Assembly: GCA_003574785.1 (NCBI GenBank)
Contig: QORU01000006.1
Coordinates: 310,001 to 374,000 of the forward strand
From: Taklimakanibacter deserti
Lineage (GTDB): Bacteria > Pseudomonadota > Alphaproteobacteria > Rhizobiales > Aestuariivirgaceae
Direction: 5' to 3'
Length of the DNA stretch: 64,000 nucleotides
Positions 8,422-17,677 of the stretch are shown here, one piece after another. Each line of letters starts with the position of its first letter. The stretch's first letter is position 1. Position numbers and translations under genes: made by a program. The notes beneath the pieces were generated by a model. That model was given only the letters and a program-made list of their open reading frames with translations, was not told the DNA's origin and made no database searches.

Positions 8422-9219
8422 TCACGCGAGCTGGCGCGCGAACTCCCCCGCCGTCATGCCGCACAGCGCGCGGACCTCGCGGTTCAGATGCGCCTGGTCG
8501 GCATAGCCCGCCGCCAGCGCCAGATTGCCGAGGCCCAAGGCCTCATGCCGGCGCACCAGGCCCATGAAAGCCTGCAGCCGCAGGATGCGATGCAGCCGCT
8601 TGGGACCATAGCCGAAGGCATCATGACAGCGGCGCCGCAAGCTCCGCTCGCTCAGGCCCAGCGCAGCGCGTATCTGCGCTATCCCGCCTTGCTGTTCGGC
8701 GACATTCGCACCGGTCAGGCCGAAGATCAAAGCGGCATCGCGGGGCGGCGCGTCACGCGCGGCCGGCAGATCGAGGAGCAGCCGCTGCAGCAGGAGAAGT
8801 CGCTCCTTGTCCGTGGCCATGGAAGCAAGCCGCTCCGCGATGAAGCGCGCCTTCCGTCCCCAGATGTCCGCCATCTCGACCTCCCGGCCGAGAAGCTCCG
8901 TCATGGGCAGATTGAGCCACCGGCATGCCGAGCCTGGCGTGAAGCGCAGGCCCAGGATCCTATTGCCGGCCCCGAGATCGGGGTATGCCGCCACGGCATC
9001 CGGACCGACGACCAGGAACCGATCTTTGCGCCAGAGGAGATCGACGCAACCATCAGGCACGATCGCTATCGGACCCTTATGATCGGCAGCGACTTCATTC
9101 ACCCAGGCACAGAGAAAATGCGGACGCAGATGCGCGATCGGCAAAGCCTCTTCATAGCTGCCGGCGCGTCCCGGCAGCGTCGCGGCACCTTCCTTCCGGT
9201 CCTCGCTCGCTTTCACCAC
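8422..9219 (-). CDS. AraC-family transcriptional regulator
   Basis: The 265-residue protein has an N-terminal sensing domain with the pattern PHFLCAWVNEVAADHKGPIAIVPDGCVDLLWRKD. A C-terminal two-HTH AraC domain follows (LGLSERSLRRRCHDAFGYGPKRLHRILRLQ and LALAAGYADQAHLNREVRALCGMTAGEFARQ). PDGCVDLLW is characteristic of a subgroup often found beside small stress or detoxification genes. The downstream VOC and DoxX genes are likely targets by position only. Confidence 0.85.
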   Translation of the reverse strand: MVKASEDRKEGAATLPGRAGSYEEALPIAHLRPHFLCAWVNEVAADHKGPIAIVPDGCVDLLWRKDRFLVVGPDAVAAYPDLGAGNRILGLRFTPGSACRWLNLPMTELLGREVEMADIWGRKARFIAERLASMATDKERLLLLQRLLLDLPAARDAPPRDAALIFGLTGANVAEQQGGIAQIRAALGLSERSLRRRCHDAFGYGPKRLHRILRLQAFMGLVRRHEALGLGNLALAAGYADQAHLNREVRALCGMTAGEFARQLA

Positions 9220-9262
9220 AAGGCTGAGGATATAGCATCGGCGAAGCTCTTGCGATCCCGGC

Positions 9263-10402
9263 TCACGCCCGCCGGAAGGCCTTCAGCCGCGCGATGCGGC
9301 GCTTGCCCTCGGCGGTCTCACGCATGTCGAGGAAATCGGTGAAGGTGAAGACGCAGACACCGTCCGCCGTGCTCGCCTCGACCCGCCCGACAATGTCGAG
9401 AAACTCCTCGGTCGTGATCGACGTGGCGCGCCCGCGATTCGCATGCATGCCGTCCAGATAGAGGGCGCTGCCCTGGATGGTTGCGACGGTGGTGGAGCGG
9501 CTGCGCCGCTTGACGTCATCGGCGATCGCGGCCGGCCATTCCGGCCCGCGCCTGAGGATCTGGTGATAGCCCATCACCTCGAACACATCGGCGACCTCCT
9601 TGAGCCGCGCCGGGCTCTGGCCGAACACTTCTTCGGCCACATTGTCGAAATCTTCGAGGAAGAAAGGCAGCGTGTTGATGGCGACCTTGATGTCGCTCTT
9701 GATGGATCTGAGTGCCGTGCGGATGGAGCCGACCGCGCGTGTGGTGGCCGCGCATTTCCAGTCACGCCAAGCCGCTCTGTGGCTGGCCGCGATCATCTGC
9801 GCTGCCTTGACCGGATCATCAACCGGGATATCGATGCCCGTCTCCTGGCGAAAGCGCCGAAGCGTCTCGGGTCCATAGCAATAATCCGGCATTTCGGCCC
9901 GCGTCACATCGGGCAGCCAGATTTCCCAGAAGCCCGGCCAGCGGATGAAGCCCAGATGGACGCCGTCGGGCGCGAGCTCTTGCGTCGCCTTTTCGAGGAG
10001 CGCCAGCTTGTGCGCGATATTGGCGGCGCGATCGGGCGGCAGGCCGATATACCAGTCGGTCTTCCCTTCCCGGCGGCCGAACTGGTCGATCGGCAGGAGA
10101 TCGGGATGGGCAGCGATGAAGCCCGGATCGAAGCCGATATTGAGGCTGGCGAAATACGATATCCCGCGCTCGCGCAGCGCATCGCGGAAGGCGCGGTCGT
10201 CGAGCGTCGCGAAGCGCGCCTTCTCCTCCGGTGTGACTTCGCTTTCGATCGCCGTGTCCTGCATCGGCAGGAGCTTGCTCTGCGCCATCACATAGGTGAC
10301 GCCCATGCCCGCCAATAGGTCGGCCGCCTGTTCGGGCTCGAGCCGGTGCCGGAGGTACCAGACATTGTCATAGATCTTCATTCCGACGCGCGGATCAAGC
10401 AT
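9263..10402 (-). CDS. TIM-barrel, glycoside-hydrolase-like protein of a sugar operon
   Basis: I do not recognise a named family with certainty. The 379-residue soluble protein has no signal peptide. Its spaced strand motifs suggest a beta/alpha barrel (GISYFASLNIGFDPGFI, GVHLGFIRWPGFWEIWLPD, VAINTLPFFLEDF, VFEVMGYHQILRR, TVATIQGSALY, GVCVFTFTDFLD). Acidic residues near strand ends (E in FWEIWLP, E in DVFEVMGYH) are possible catalytic residues. ATG 10402 is preferred over GTG 10408 because AAAGG is better spaced. It is the last gene after a ribose-type importer, so it probably processes the imported sugar. Confidence 0.55.
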   Translation of the reverse strand: MLDPRVGMKIYDNVWYLRHRLEPEQAADLLAGMGVTYVMAQSKLLPMQDTAIESEVTPEEKARFATLDDRAFRDALRERGISYFASLNIGFDPGFIAAHPDLLPIDQFGRREGKTDWYIGLPPDRAANIAHKLALLEKATQELAPDGVHLGFIRWPGFWEIWLPDVTRAEMPDYCYGPETLRRFRQETGIDIPVDDPVKAAQMIAASHRAAWRDWKCAATTRAVGSIRTALRSIKSDIKVAINTLPFFLEDFDNVAEEVFGQSPARLKEVADVFEVMGYHQILRRGPEWPAAIADDVKRRSRSTTVATIQGSALYLDGMHANRGRATSITTEEFLDIVGRVEASTADGVCVFTFTDFLDMRETAEGKRRIARLKAFRRA

Positions 10403-10430
10403 GGTCACTAACCTTTGTCAGAGGGAGTTG

Positions 10431-10455
10431 TGCCGGCCGGGCGAGCCGGCCGGCA
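10431..10455 (-). promoter_or_regulatory. strong intercistronic hairpin after sugar-binding-protein gene
   Basis: TGCCGGCCGG (10431-10440), GCGAG loop and CCGGCCGGCA (10446-10455) form a perfect 10-bp inverted repeat. It lies between the stop codon of the binding-protein gene and the start of the TIM-barrel gene. No T-run follows on the minus strand. It is best read as an mRNA-stabilising 3' structure or partial attenuator lowering expression of the last gene. Confidence 0.6.
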
Positions 10456-10470
10456 GAGTCCTAACGGGCG

Positions 10471-11424
10471 TCACCACTCGCCCTTGAATTCGTTCACATT
10501 GGCGCTGGTGATCTTGGGCATCGGGATGATGTTGCGCTTCTCGGGCAGGCTCTCGCCTTTGGCGAGCTTCACCGCGAAATCGAGCGCCTGCTTGGCATCG
10601 GTGGTGGGCGACTGATCCATCGTGCCATACATCAGACCGTCGCGGATCGCCTTGAGGCCGTTGATCGTGCCGCCGGTGCCGACGACCTTGATGTCGCCGC
10701 GTCCCGCCGCCTTGAAGACTTCCGCCGCCGCCGCCCCGCTGTTGTCGTCCTGCGCGAAGACGCCCTTGAGATTGTCGCCATAGGCGGTGAGGAAGGCCTG
10801 CGCCACGTCCTTCGCCTTGACCGGATTCCAGTCCGCCGTCTGTGCGCCGATGACGGTGATCTTGGAATTGAGCTTGGCGAGCCCGTCCTTGAGGCCTTGC
10901 GTGCGCAACAGCGTCGTGCTCTGGCCGGGCGAGCCTTCGATGATGGCGATGGCGCCTTCGCCGCCAAGTGCCTCCTGCAGCAATTCTGCCGCGATCACGC
11001 CTTGCACATAGTCGTCGGGTCCCGAATAGCCGGCGAGCAGAGCCTGGCCGGGCTCGGCGGGCTCGTTCGACACGGCAAGGATCGGGATGCCGGCGTCATG
11101 CGCCTGCTTCAGCGCCGGGATGACGGCATTGCCGTCGAGCGAAGTGACGAGCAGCACATTCACCTTGCGGTTGACGAGCGTCGCGATATCGCTGCTCTGC
11201 TTGGCGATGTCGCCATCGGCACTGAGCGTCACCACCTCGACGCCTTCGACGCCCTTGGCATTGGCCTCGAGCGCATTGGTCACGGCGGCGATATAGGGCC
11301 AACCGAGATTGGGCTGCGAATGGCCGATCACGATCTTGTCCGCCGCGACCGCACTGGATGCGGCCATCAGCCCGGCGGCGAGCGCCGCGAGAGCTGCTCC
11401 CTTGAGATACTTCACTACAGACAT
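10471..11424 (-). CDS. sugar ABC transporter substrate-binding protein (RbsB type)
   Basis: The 317-residue protein has a signal peptide (MSVVKYLKGAALAALAAGLMAASSAVAA, cleavage near residue 28). The mature type I sugar-binding domain begins DKIVIGHSQPNLGWPYIAAV, with VTSLDGNAVIPALKQAHDAGIPILAVSNEPAE and the hinge region GVFAQDDNSGAAAAEVFKAAG. ATG 11424 is chosen because GGAGG lies 8 nt upstream and the signal peptide begins there. The ligand is probably a pentose, hexose or polyol. The binding-protein gene lies after the permeases, the reverse of many such operons. Confidence 0.9.
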   Translation of the reverse strand: MSVVKYLKGAALAALAAGLMAASSAVAADKIVIGHSQPNLGWPYIAAVTNALEANAKGVEGVEVVTLSADGDIAKQSSDIATLVNRKVNVLLVTSLDGNAVIPALKQAHDAGIPILAVSNEPAEPGQALLAGYSGPDDYVQGVIAAELLQEALGGEGAIAIIEGSPGQSTTLLRTQGLKDGLAKLNSKITVIGAQTADWNPVKAKDVAQAFLTAYGDNLKGVFAQDDNSGAAAAEVFKAAGRGDIKVVGTGGTINGLKAIRDGLMYGTMDQSPTTDAKQALDFAVKLAKGESLPEKRNIIPMPKITSANVNEFKGEW

Positions 11425-11488
11425 CACACTTTCCTCCACAGTTTTTGACTTCACTGGCCGGAACGCCGGCCCCGGCGGCATTTCTTCT

Positions 11489-12418
11489 TCAGCGCGGCCG
11501 CGAGCGCTCAAGGAGGCCCTCCATCACGACCAAAGCGAACAGCAAGGCGCCAATGGTCATGCGCTGGTAGTAGGAAGGCACACCCAGAAGATTCATGATG
11601 TTGATCAAAGCACCGACGAAGACGAGCCCGGCCAGCGCGCCGAGGATCGAGCCTTCGCCGCCACGCAGAGAGGCGCCGCCGATGAGGGCCGCGGCGGCCG
11701 CGGTGAGCGGCGTCATCTCGCCGATGATCGGCGAGCCGGTGCCGAGCCGTGCCGCGAGCAGAAGGCCGGCTAACCCTGCGAGCACGCCCGACAGCACATA
11801 GCATTGGGTCTTGAGGCGGTTGACGGCGAGGCCCGACATGCGCGCGGCTCGCTCATCGGCGCCGAGCGCATAGACATGGCGGCCCCAGGCGCGGTGATAG
11901 AGCAGCACATGCGCCAGGATCATGATGGCGATCATGATCAGGAAGGCATAGGGCAAGGGCCGGCCCTGGCCCAGCGCCAGGAAGGTGTCGTCGAGGCTGA
12001 CGACCGGGCGTGTGTCGGTGTAAGCGAGCGTCGCGCCGCGCACCATGACCATCACGGCGAGCGTTGCGATGAAGGGATTGATCCTGAGCCGCGTCACCAG
12101 CGTGCCGCTCAAGGACCCACTGAGAGAGCCCATGACGGCCGCGCCCAAAGCCGCCGGAAGGAGCCCGTAAGGCAGGAGCACGACGGCCGCGACGCCGCCC
12201 ATCGCCATCACGGCGCCGACCGAGAGATCGAAGCCGCCGGCGATCATCACGATGGTCATGCCGGCGACGATGATCCCGTCGGTCGAGATCGATTCGGCGA
12301 GCGTGCGCAGGTTTCCACTGGACCAGAAGCCGTCAACAAAGATCGCCAGGATCAGGAGCGGGATCAAGGGCGGCTTGATGAAGAGCCGCATCGCGACGGG
12401 CGAAAGGGAGAGCGTCAT
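11489..12418 (-). CDS. sugar ABC permease (RbsC type), second copy
   Basis: This 309-residue membrane protein of the RbsC family has an N-terminal helix (FIKPPLIPLLILAIFVDGFW) and conserved GMTIVMIAGGFDLSVGAVMAMGG. The ATPase-contact region is YALGADERAARMSGLAVNRLK. It overlaps the preceding permease by 4 bp (ATGA). With the other permease it probably makes a heterodimeric channel, unlike RbsC itself, which is a homodimer. Confidence 0.9.
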   Translation of the reverse strand: MTLSLSPVAMRLFIKPPLIPLLILAIFVDGFWSSGNLRTLAESISTDGIIVAGMTIVMIAGGFDLSVGAVMAMGGVAAVVLLPYGLLPAALGAAVMGSLSGSLSGTLVTRLRINPFIATLAVMVMVRGATLAYTDTRPVVSLDDTFLALGQGRPLPYAFLIMIAIMILAHVLLYHRAWGRHVYALGADERAARMSGLAVNRLKTQCYVLSGVLAGLAGLLLAARLGTGSPIIGEMTPLTAAAAALIGGASLRGGEGSILGALAGLVFVGALINIMNLLGVPSYYQRMTIGALLFALVVMEGLLERSRPR

Positions 12419-13377
12419 GATGCGCTCCCCGACCGCTGCCAGGAGTAGAAGGCGACGGCCGCCGTCAGCACCACGCCCTGGACGAGGAGCTGCACCGGAT
12501 ATTGGTAGTTGTTGATCGTCATCACATTGGTGATGACGGCAAGGACGAGGATCGCCGCCGCTGTGTCGGCCGGACGCCCGACGCCGCCGGTGAGGCTCGT
12601 CCCGCCGAGTACGGCGGCGGTGAGGGCGGGGAATTCATAGCCGCGGATCGCCGTCGGATCGACATGGCCGACGAGCGAGGCGATGAGCACGCCGGCGAGC
12701 GCCGCCAGCATCCCTGAGATGACATAGGTCGCAACGCCGGTGCGCGTGACGCCGATGCCGGCACGCCGTGCCGCCTCGCGATCGCCGCCCAGCGCATAGA
12801 CATGCCGTCCGAAGACGGTCTCGCTCATCACGATGGCGAGCCCGATGACGAGGCCGGCGAAGATATAGACCGCGAAAGGCACGCCCAGCAGTCTTGCGGT
12901 GGTGAGCGCGGTGAAGAGCGGATCGATATCATCGGCGCGCACATGCTGGCCCCTGACCAGCGCCAGCACCGCGCCCACCACCAGGAACTGCATGCCGATG
13001 GTGGCGACGATCGAATTGGCGCCGGCGCGATAGACCGCGAGGCCGTTGATGAGGCCGATGACGCCGCCCGTCAGGATCGGCAAGAGGATGGCGGTGAGCG
13101 TGCTTAGCCCGTCGGACGGGCCGAGCAGCAGCGCCATGACCGCCGCCATCATCACCGTGGCGCCGGTCGACAGGTCGAACTCGCCGCCAATGAGCACGAT
13201 GGTCATGCCGAGCGCCACGATGCCGGTGATGACCCCCTGCTGCAGCACCGCGGCAAGATTGGCGGGCGTGAGGAACGGTCCCGACCACAGCGAGGCGGCC
13301 ACGACCAGGACGAGGAGCACCGGCCAGATCGGCGTGATCAGACGAAAGGATGGATGCTGCAGGGTGGCGCTCGTCAT
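12415..13377 (-). CDS. sugar ABC permease (RbsC type), first copy
   Basis: This 320-residue membrane protein has the family core [31 protein letters not shown] and the cytoplasmic loop [21 protein letters not shown]. It overlaps the ATPase gene upstream and the second permease downstream by 4 bp each, showing strict translational coupling. It differs substantially from the second permease, consistent with a heterodimer. Confidence 0.9.
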   Translation of the reverse strand: MTSATLQHPSFRLITPIWPVLLVLVVAASLWSGPFLTPANLAAVLQQGVITGIVALGMTIVLIGGEFDLSTGATVMMAAVMALLLGPSDGLSTLTAILLPILTGGVIGLINGLAVYRAGANSIVATIGMQFLVVGAVLALVRGQHVRADDIDPLFTALTTARLLGVPFAVYIFAGLVIGLAIVMSETVFGRHVYALGGDREAARRAGIGVTRTGVATYVISGMLAALAGVLIASLVGHVDPTAIRGYEFPALTAAVLGGTSLTGGVGRPADTAAAILVLAVITNVMTINNYQYPVQLLVQGVVLTAAVAFYSWQRSGSAS

Positions 13378-14138
13378 GGCGAAGCGCCGTTCTCAGGGAC
13401 AAGCTTGCGGCCGCGGATGATCATGTCGACCACCTCGTCCTCATGCGTGTCACGGGCCTGGAGCGCGCCGACGATCTCGCCGTTTTTCAGGACGACGATG
13501 CGGTCGGCGAGGCGGATAACGTCGCGCACGTCATGGCTGATGAGCAGGATGCCGATGCCCTGGTCACGCAGGCGGCGGATCAGCGCGCCGACTTGCGCCG
13601 TCTCATGCGGCCCCAAGGCCGCGGTCGGCTCGTCCATGATCAGGAGCTGGACCTTGAAATGGATGGCGCGCGCAATGGCGATCGCCTGGCGCTGGCCGCC
13701 CGACATCTGGCGCACCGGGCGCTCGATATTGGTGAAATTGGGATTGAGGTCGGTCAGCGCCTGCGCCGCTTCGCGCGCCATCGTCTTCTTGTCGAGGAAG
13801 CCGAAGCGTGTGCGCAATTCGCGCCCGAGGAAAAAATTTGCCGGCGCATCGAGATTGTCGGCGAGAGCGAGCGTCTGATAGATCGTCTCGATGGCATGGC
13901 GGCGCGCATCGCTTGGTGAGGCGAAAGTGACGGCCGCGCCATTGACCTTGATCTCGCCCGAGGTCGGCGGGAAGACGCCCGAGATGATTTGCGCCAGCAC
14001 CGACTTGCCGGCGCCATTATGGCCGACAAGAGCCACGACCTCGCCGCGGCCGATCGTGAGATCGACGCCTTTCAGCGCCCTGACACCGCCGAAATTCTTG
14101 GTGATGCCGGTCAATTCGACCAACGCGCCGTCAGCCAT
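13374..14138 (-). CDS. sugar ABC ATP-binding protein (single-domain RbsA type)
   Basis: The 254-residue protein has one nucleotide-binding domain: Walker A GHNGAGKS, signature QMSGGQRQA, Walker [12 protein letters not shown] and switch His in LLISHDVRD. RbsA usually carries two fused domains, so here a homodimer is expected, as in FrcA-type systems. It is the first gene of the leftward operon, with AGGAGGGGG before the ATG. It lies 93 bp from the divergent ROK regulator, which probably controls it. Confidence 0.9.
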   Translation of the reverse strand: MADGALVELTGITKNFGGVRALKGVDLTIGRGEVVALVGHNGAGKSVLAQIISGVFPPTSGEIKVNGAAVTFASPSDARRHAIETIYQTLALADNLDAPANFFLGRELRTRFGFLDKKTMAREAAQALTDLNPNFTNIERPVRQMSGGQRQAIAIARAIHFKVQLLIMDEPTAALGPHETAQVGALIRRLRDQGIGILLISHDVRDVIRLADRIVVLKNGEIVGALQARDTHEDEVVDMIIRGRKLVPENGASP

Positions 14139-14231
14139 GGCTCCCCCTCCTATAAGAAAGACTAGGAAAAGCCGTTTAGCGAGTCAATAAATCAATTCCA
14201 TTGTTTTACTTTAATAAGGTAAGCTCACACC
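14139..14231. promoter_or_regulatory. divergent promoter region between sugar operon and ROK regulator
   Basis: This 93-bp spacer is markedly AT-richer than its surroundings around 14180-14220. It contains a small inverted repeat CAAT-TCC-ATTG and the near-symmetrical TTAC/GTAA pair flanking TTTAATAAG. ROK repressors often bind AT-rich palindromes in such spacers. The exact operator cannot be fixed from one sequence. Confidence 0.45.
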
Positions 14232-15383
14232 ATGCCTGACGGAATCCCCTCCCCGCGTCCCGGCTTCAGCGCCAATTCCGCCAGCCGGGTGCGCCATCAC
14301 AATCGCCGTGTCCTGCTGCACGCCTTGCGTCTCGAGGGCAGCCTGTCGCGTGCCGAACTCGCCCGCGCCACCGGCCTCACCCCGCAGGCGATCGCCAATA
14401 TAGTCGATGACCTGATCGGCGCGGGCCTCGTCCGCGAGGCCGGACGGCGCAAGGCGAAGCGCGGCCAGCCGCCGATCGAGATCGAGATCGCCAAGGACGG
14501 CGGCTATGCGCTGGGCATCCGCATCGACTCGTCGCATTTTCATGCAGCCGCTGCGGATCTCGGCGGCGACATCATCGAAACGCGCGAAGGCCCTGCTCCG
14601 GCGCAAGGCGACTGGCTCGATTTCCTGAGCGCCCTCTATGCCGATTTCGCGGGACGTTTCGGTGCCGAGCGCTGCCTGGGGCTGGGGCTGGTCACGCCCG
14701 GCCCCTTCGATGTCACCTGGCCCGGCGTCCCGACACCGGGCGCCGTCCCGGCGTTGCAGAGCCGCGCCATTGCCGAGGCGCTTGCCGACAAGACCGGCAC
14801 CGACGTGCTGCTCGAGAATGATGCGACGGCGGCGGCCTTGGGCGAGAAGCTCTATGGCGAGGCCTTGAGCCTCAATGACTTCTTCTATGTCTTTATCGGC
14901 GAGGGTGTGGGCGGCGGCATCGTCATCAGGGGCGAGCCCTATCGTGGCAATCGCGGCAATGCCGGCGAGTTCGGCCATGCCGTCATCGATCCCAACGGCC
15001 CTTCCTGCTATTGCGGCAATCGCGGCTGCCTCGGCGAATATCTGTCGCTGAGCGCGATGCGCCGCGATCTCGCTCTGGCCGAGGCGCAAGGCAAGGATGC
15101 GACCGCCGCGCGCGATGCGTGGATCAGGCGCGCCGCCGAGGCGCTGTCGATCGGCCTCACCACCATCGAGAACCTGTTCGATCCGGAGCGGATCATCTTG
15201 GGCGGTGCGGCACCGGTCGCCCTTCTCGAAGAGCTCGCCCGCCACTTGCGCCTGCTCAGGCCCTCGGTGCGCCAGGATTTCGGCGACGACCGCTTGCGCC
15301 TGAGCCAGCTCGGCGAGCGTAGTGCTGCGCTCGGCGCCTCCGCTCTGCCGATCCTCGCCGCAACGACGTCCGGTCCGGCTTAG
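14232..15383 (+). CDS. ROK-family transcriptional regulator (NagC/XylR type)
   Basis: The 383-residue protein has an N-terminal winged HTH (VLLHALRLEGSLSRAELARATGLTPQAIANIVDDLIGAGLV) and a ROK sugar-kinase-like domain. The domain shows GLGLVTPGPFDV, the GEGVGGGIVI phosphate loop, GEFGH and the zinc motif CYCGNRGCLGEY. It should repress the divergent sugar ABC operon and be released by a sugar or sugar phosphate. The presence of the HTH distinguishes it from a plain sugar kinase. Confidence 0.88.
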   Translation: MPDGIPSPRPGFSANSASRVRHHNRRVLLHALRLEGSLSRAELARATGLTPQAIANIVDDLIGAGLVREAGRRKAKRGQPPIEIEIAKDGGYALGIRIDSSHFHAAAADLGGDIIETREGPAPAQGDWLDFLSALYADFAGRFGAERCLGLGLVTPGPFDVTWPGVPTPGAVPALQSRAIAEALADKTGTDVLLENDATAAALGEKLYGEALSLNDFFYVFIGEGVGGGIVIRGEPYRGNRGNAGEFGHAVIDPNGPSCYCGNRGCLGEYLSLSAMRRDLALAEAQGKDATAARDAWIRRAAEALSIGLTTIENLFDPERIILGGAAPVALLEELARHLRLLRPSVRQDFGDDRLRLSQLGERSAALGASALPILAATTSGPA

Positions 15384-16462
15384 GGCTTCGGCACGCGCTG
15401 GATGCGGTCGCCGCGCCAGGTGCCGACCCAATATTCCTGGCCGAGATCGAGCGCGGTGCTGGCAGATCCGAACAGGGTCGGCTTGGCTTCGCTGACGACG
15501 GTCTCGGCCATCAAGGTTTCGGGCTCGACCTTGATCACCTTGAAGGGATGCGGGCATGAGGCGGCATCGCTCATGGCGCAGACAACGAAGTCCGCGCCCG
15601 TGAGCCACTGCCCCGTCACCAGGAGCTGGCCGTCATCGTCCCAATGCAGATTGTCGGGGAGGAAATCAGTCCCGATCACCCGTGCCGGCGCTGCATCGTC
15701 GCGCGGGATGCGATGCAGTTTCCGGGCGCCCCATTCCGCCACGAAGAGGATCCTGCCGTCGGATGATGCAGCAATGCCGTTAGGTCCCGACATTTGGGTT
15801 CCGGCGATCTCGCGCCATCCCGCTTTCGGCGACCATTCGAGCACCGCGCCCGTGGGCTTGCCGGCGACAAGGTCGGGTCCCCAGTTCTTGTTGCCGGCAT
15901 CGAAGAATTTCGTCGCCGCGAAGCCGCCATCGGGCAGTGCCGCCACGCTGTTGAGGAAGGCGCCTGACGGTGCGGGCACGCAGCCCTTCCAGCGCAGCGC
16001 CGGGACATCGTTCTTGGCCTCGATCTGGAAGACCTCAACTGCCTCGCGCCCGCCATGGCCGATAGCCAGCAGTGTCAGGCCGTCGGAATCTTGCCTGAGC
16101 GCAATGCCATGGCCACGGTACGTGGCCGTCGTGGGTTTTTCCGCGCACTGAGGATAGGCGGCACTGTCAGGTGCGGCCGCCATGGCGTCAATCTCGATCG
16201 CGCGCCAGGTATGATCCCTGGTGTTCAAGAGATAGAACATCCCTTGCGTGTCTTTCGGACCTGCCGCGCGGCTGGCAATCACCCAATCCGTTCTCGGAAT
16301 CCGCGCCAGGTCCTCGGCATTGACGGGCCCGCAGATGAAGGCCTTGTCGGTGACACCGCCGCATTTGCCGTCTTGCGCTTCGCCCGCCATGGCTGCCCCG
16401 GCACTGCTCAACAATGCGAAAGCGGTCAGGCGAGCGACAAGCGCAAGCATGGACGCGCTCAC
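15380..16462 (-). CDS. secreted beta-propeller protein (SMP-30/arylesterase-like)
   Basis: The 360-residue protein has a signal peptide (MSASMLALVARLTAFALLSSAGAAMA). Repeated propeller blades follow, including GAFLNSVAALPDGGFAATKFF, GPNGIAASSDGRILFVAEWG and LPDNLHWDDDGQLLVTGQWL. NSVAALPDG and GPNGIAASSDG match SMP-30/gluconolactonase/paraoxonase-type blades with metal-binding Asn residues. The substrate is unknown; a lactone or ester is possible. Its start overlaps the MFS gene stop by 4 bp, so it belongs to the tetR-MFS operon. Its end overlaps the ROK gene tail by 4 bp in convergent orientation. Confidence 0.65.
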   Translation of the reverse strand: MSASMLALVARLTAFALLSSAGAAMAGEAQDGKCGGVTDKAFICGPVNAEDLARIPRTDWVIASRAAGPKDTQGMFYLLNTRDHTWRAIEIDAMAAAPDSAAYPQCAEKPTTATYRGHGIALRQDSDGLTLLAIGHGGREAVEVFQIEAKNDVPALRWKGCVPAPSGAFLNSVAALPDGGFAATKFFDAGNKNWGPDLVAGKPTGAVLEWSPKAGWREIAGTQMSGPNGIAASSDGRILFVAEWGARKLHRIPRDDAAPARVIGTDFLPDNLHWDDDGQLLVTGQWLTGADFVVCAMSDAASCPHPFKVIKVEPETLMAETVVSEAKPTLFGSASTALDLGQEYWVGTWRGDRIQRVPKP

Positions 16463-17661
16463 GCGGCCTGCAGTCTGATGCGCTGCAGCGGCGGGAAAGC
16501 GAGCGCGATCGCCGCGGCGCCGAGGCCCAGAGCAAGCGAGCCGATGAACATCCAGGCATAGCCGCCGTAATTGTCGAAGATCCAGCCGCCCGCCAAGGGA
16601 CCGATGGCCATGCCGAGGCTCGACAGCATCGTCACCGCGCCGAACACCGAGCCCATGATCTCCTGGCCGAAATATTCGCGTGCCAGCGTGGCATAGAGCG
16701 GCATCACGCCGCCATAGGCGGCGCCGAAGACCACCGCGAGCATGTAGAAGTGCGTGAGATCGCTGACCGCGAGATAGGTGCCGATGGCGATCGCCTGGAC
16801 GAGGAGACCGGCGATCAGCACCGGCTTGACGCCGATCCGGTCGGCCATCACCCCGAGCAGGACGCGCCCGCCGAGCCCCGCGAGGCCCTCGACACTATAG
16901 ATGCTGACCGCCGCCATGGGCGTGATGCCGCAGATGATGGCATAGCTCACCATATGAAAGATCGGGCCGGAATGCGCCGCACAGCAGGCGAAGAAAGTGA
17001 GGCCGAGCACCAGGAATTGCGGCGTCCTGAGCGCCTGCGCAACAGCGCCCTTGGGCGGCCCTGACGCCGCCTGCGGCGCGCCTGCGGCCGGCGCCGCCTG
17101 CGGCGGGCGGCGCACGAAGAGTGCCGCCGGAATGAGCAGCACCCAGGCGCCGATCCCGATGATGAACATCGCGGTCCGCCAGTCATAGGCGGTGATGAGC
17201 CAGCGCGCGAAGGGCGAGATGGTGAGCGGCGCCACGCCCATGCCGGCCGAAACCAGCGAGACGGCGAGGCTGCGATTGGTCTCGAACCATCCGGTGACGG
17301 CGGCGATCATCGGCGCGAAGAAGGCGCTCGCGGCAAGGCCGACGATGATGCCGTAAGTGAGCTGGAACACGATGAGCGATTGCGCATAGCTCGCCAGAAC
17401 CAGAGCGAGGCCCAGAAGCACCGCGCCGATCATCACCACGATGCGCGGGCCGTAGCGGTCGCTGACCGAGCCCCACAGGAAGGCGCCGAGCCCCATGACG
17501 ATGAAATTGAGCGTCATGGCGCTCGATATGCCGGCACGCGACCAGTGCGTGTCGGTCGACAAGGGATCGAGGAACACGGCGAGCGAGAACATGGCGCCGA
17601 TGGCGACACAGGTCATGAGCGCGCCCAAGGCGACGATCACCCAGCGATAGGACGATTCCAT
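16459..17661 (-). CDS. MFS transporter (oxalate/formate antiporter-like, 12 TM)
   Basis: The 400-residue protein begins MESSYRWVIVALGALMTCVAIGAMFSLAVFLDPL, typical of the OFA/monocarboxylate-type MFS group. Motif A-like GSVSDRYGPRIVVMIGAVLLG lies after TM2. ATG 17661 is chosen because GGGAGG lies 7 nt upstream; the frame is open further 5' but would run into tetR. It lies 16 bp after tetR and overlaps the propeller gene. The substrate is probably a carboxylate, by family only. Confidence 0.85.
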   Translation of the reverse strand: MESSYRWVIVALGALMTCVAIGAMFSLAVFLDPLSTDTHWSRAGISSAMTLNFIVMGLGAFLWGSVSDRYGPRIVVMIGAVLLGLALVLASYAQSLIVFQLTYGIIVGLAASAFFAPMIAAVTGWFETNRSLAVSLVSAGMGVAPLTISPFARWLITAYDWRTAMFIIGIGAWVLLIPAALFVRRPPQAAPAAGAPQAASGPPKGAVAQALRTPQFLVLGLTFFACCAAHSGPIFHMVSYAIICGITPMAAVSIYSVEGLAGLGGRVLLGVMADRIGVKPVLIAGLLVQAIAIGTYLAVSDLTHFYMLAVVFGAAYGGVMPLYATLAREYFGQEIMGSVFGAVTMLSSLGMAIGPLAGGWIFDNYGGYAWMFIGSLALGLGAAAIALAFPPLQRIRLQAA

Positions 17662-17677
17662 CGCAAGCCTCCCGGTT

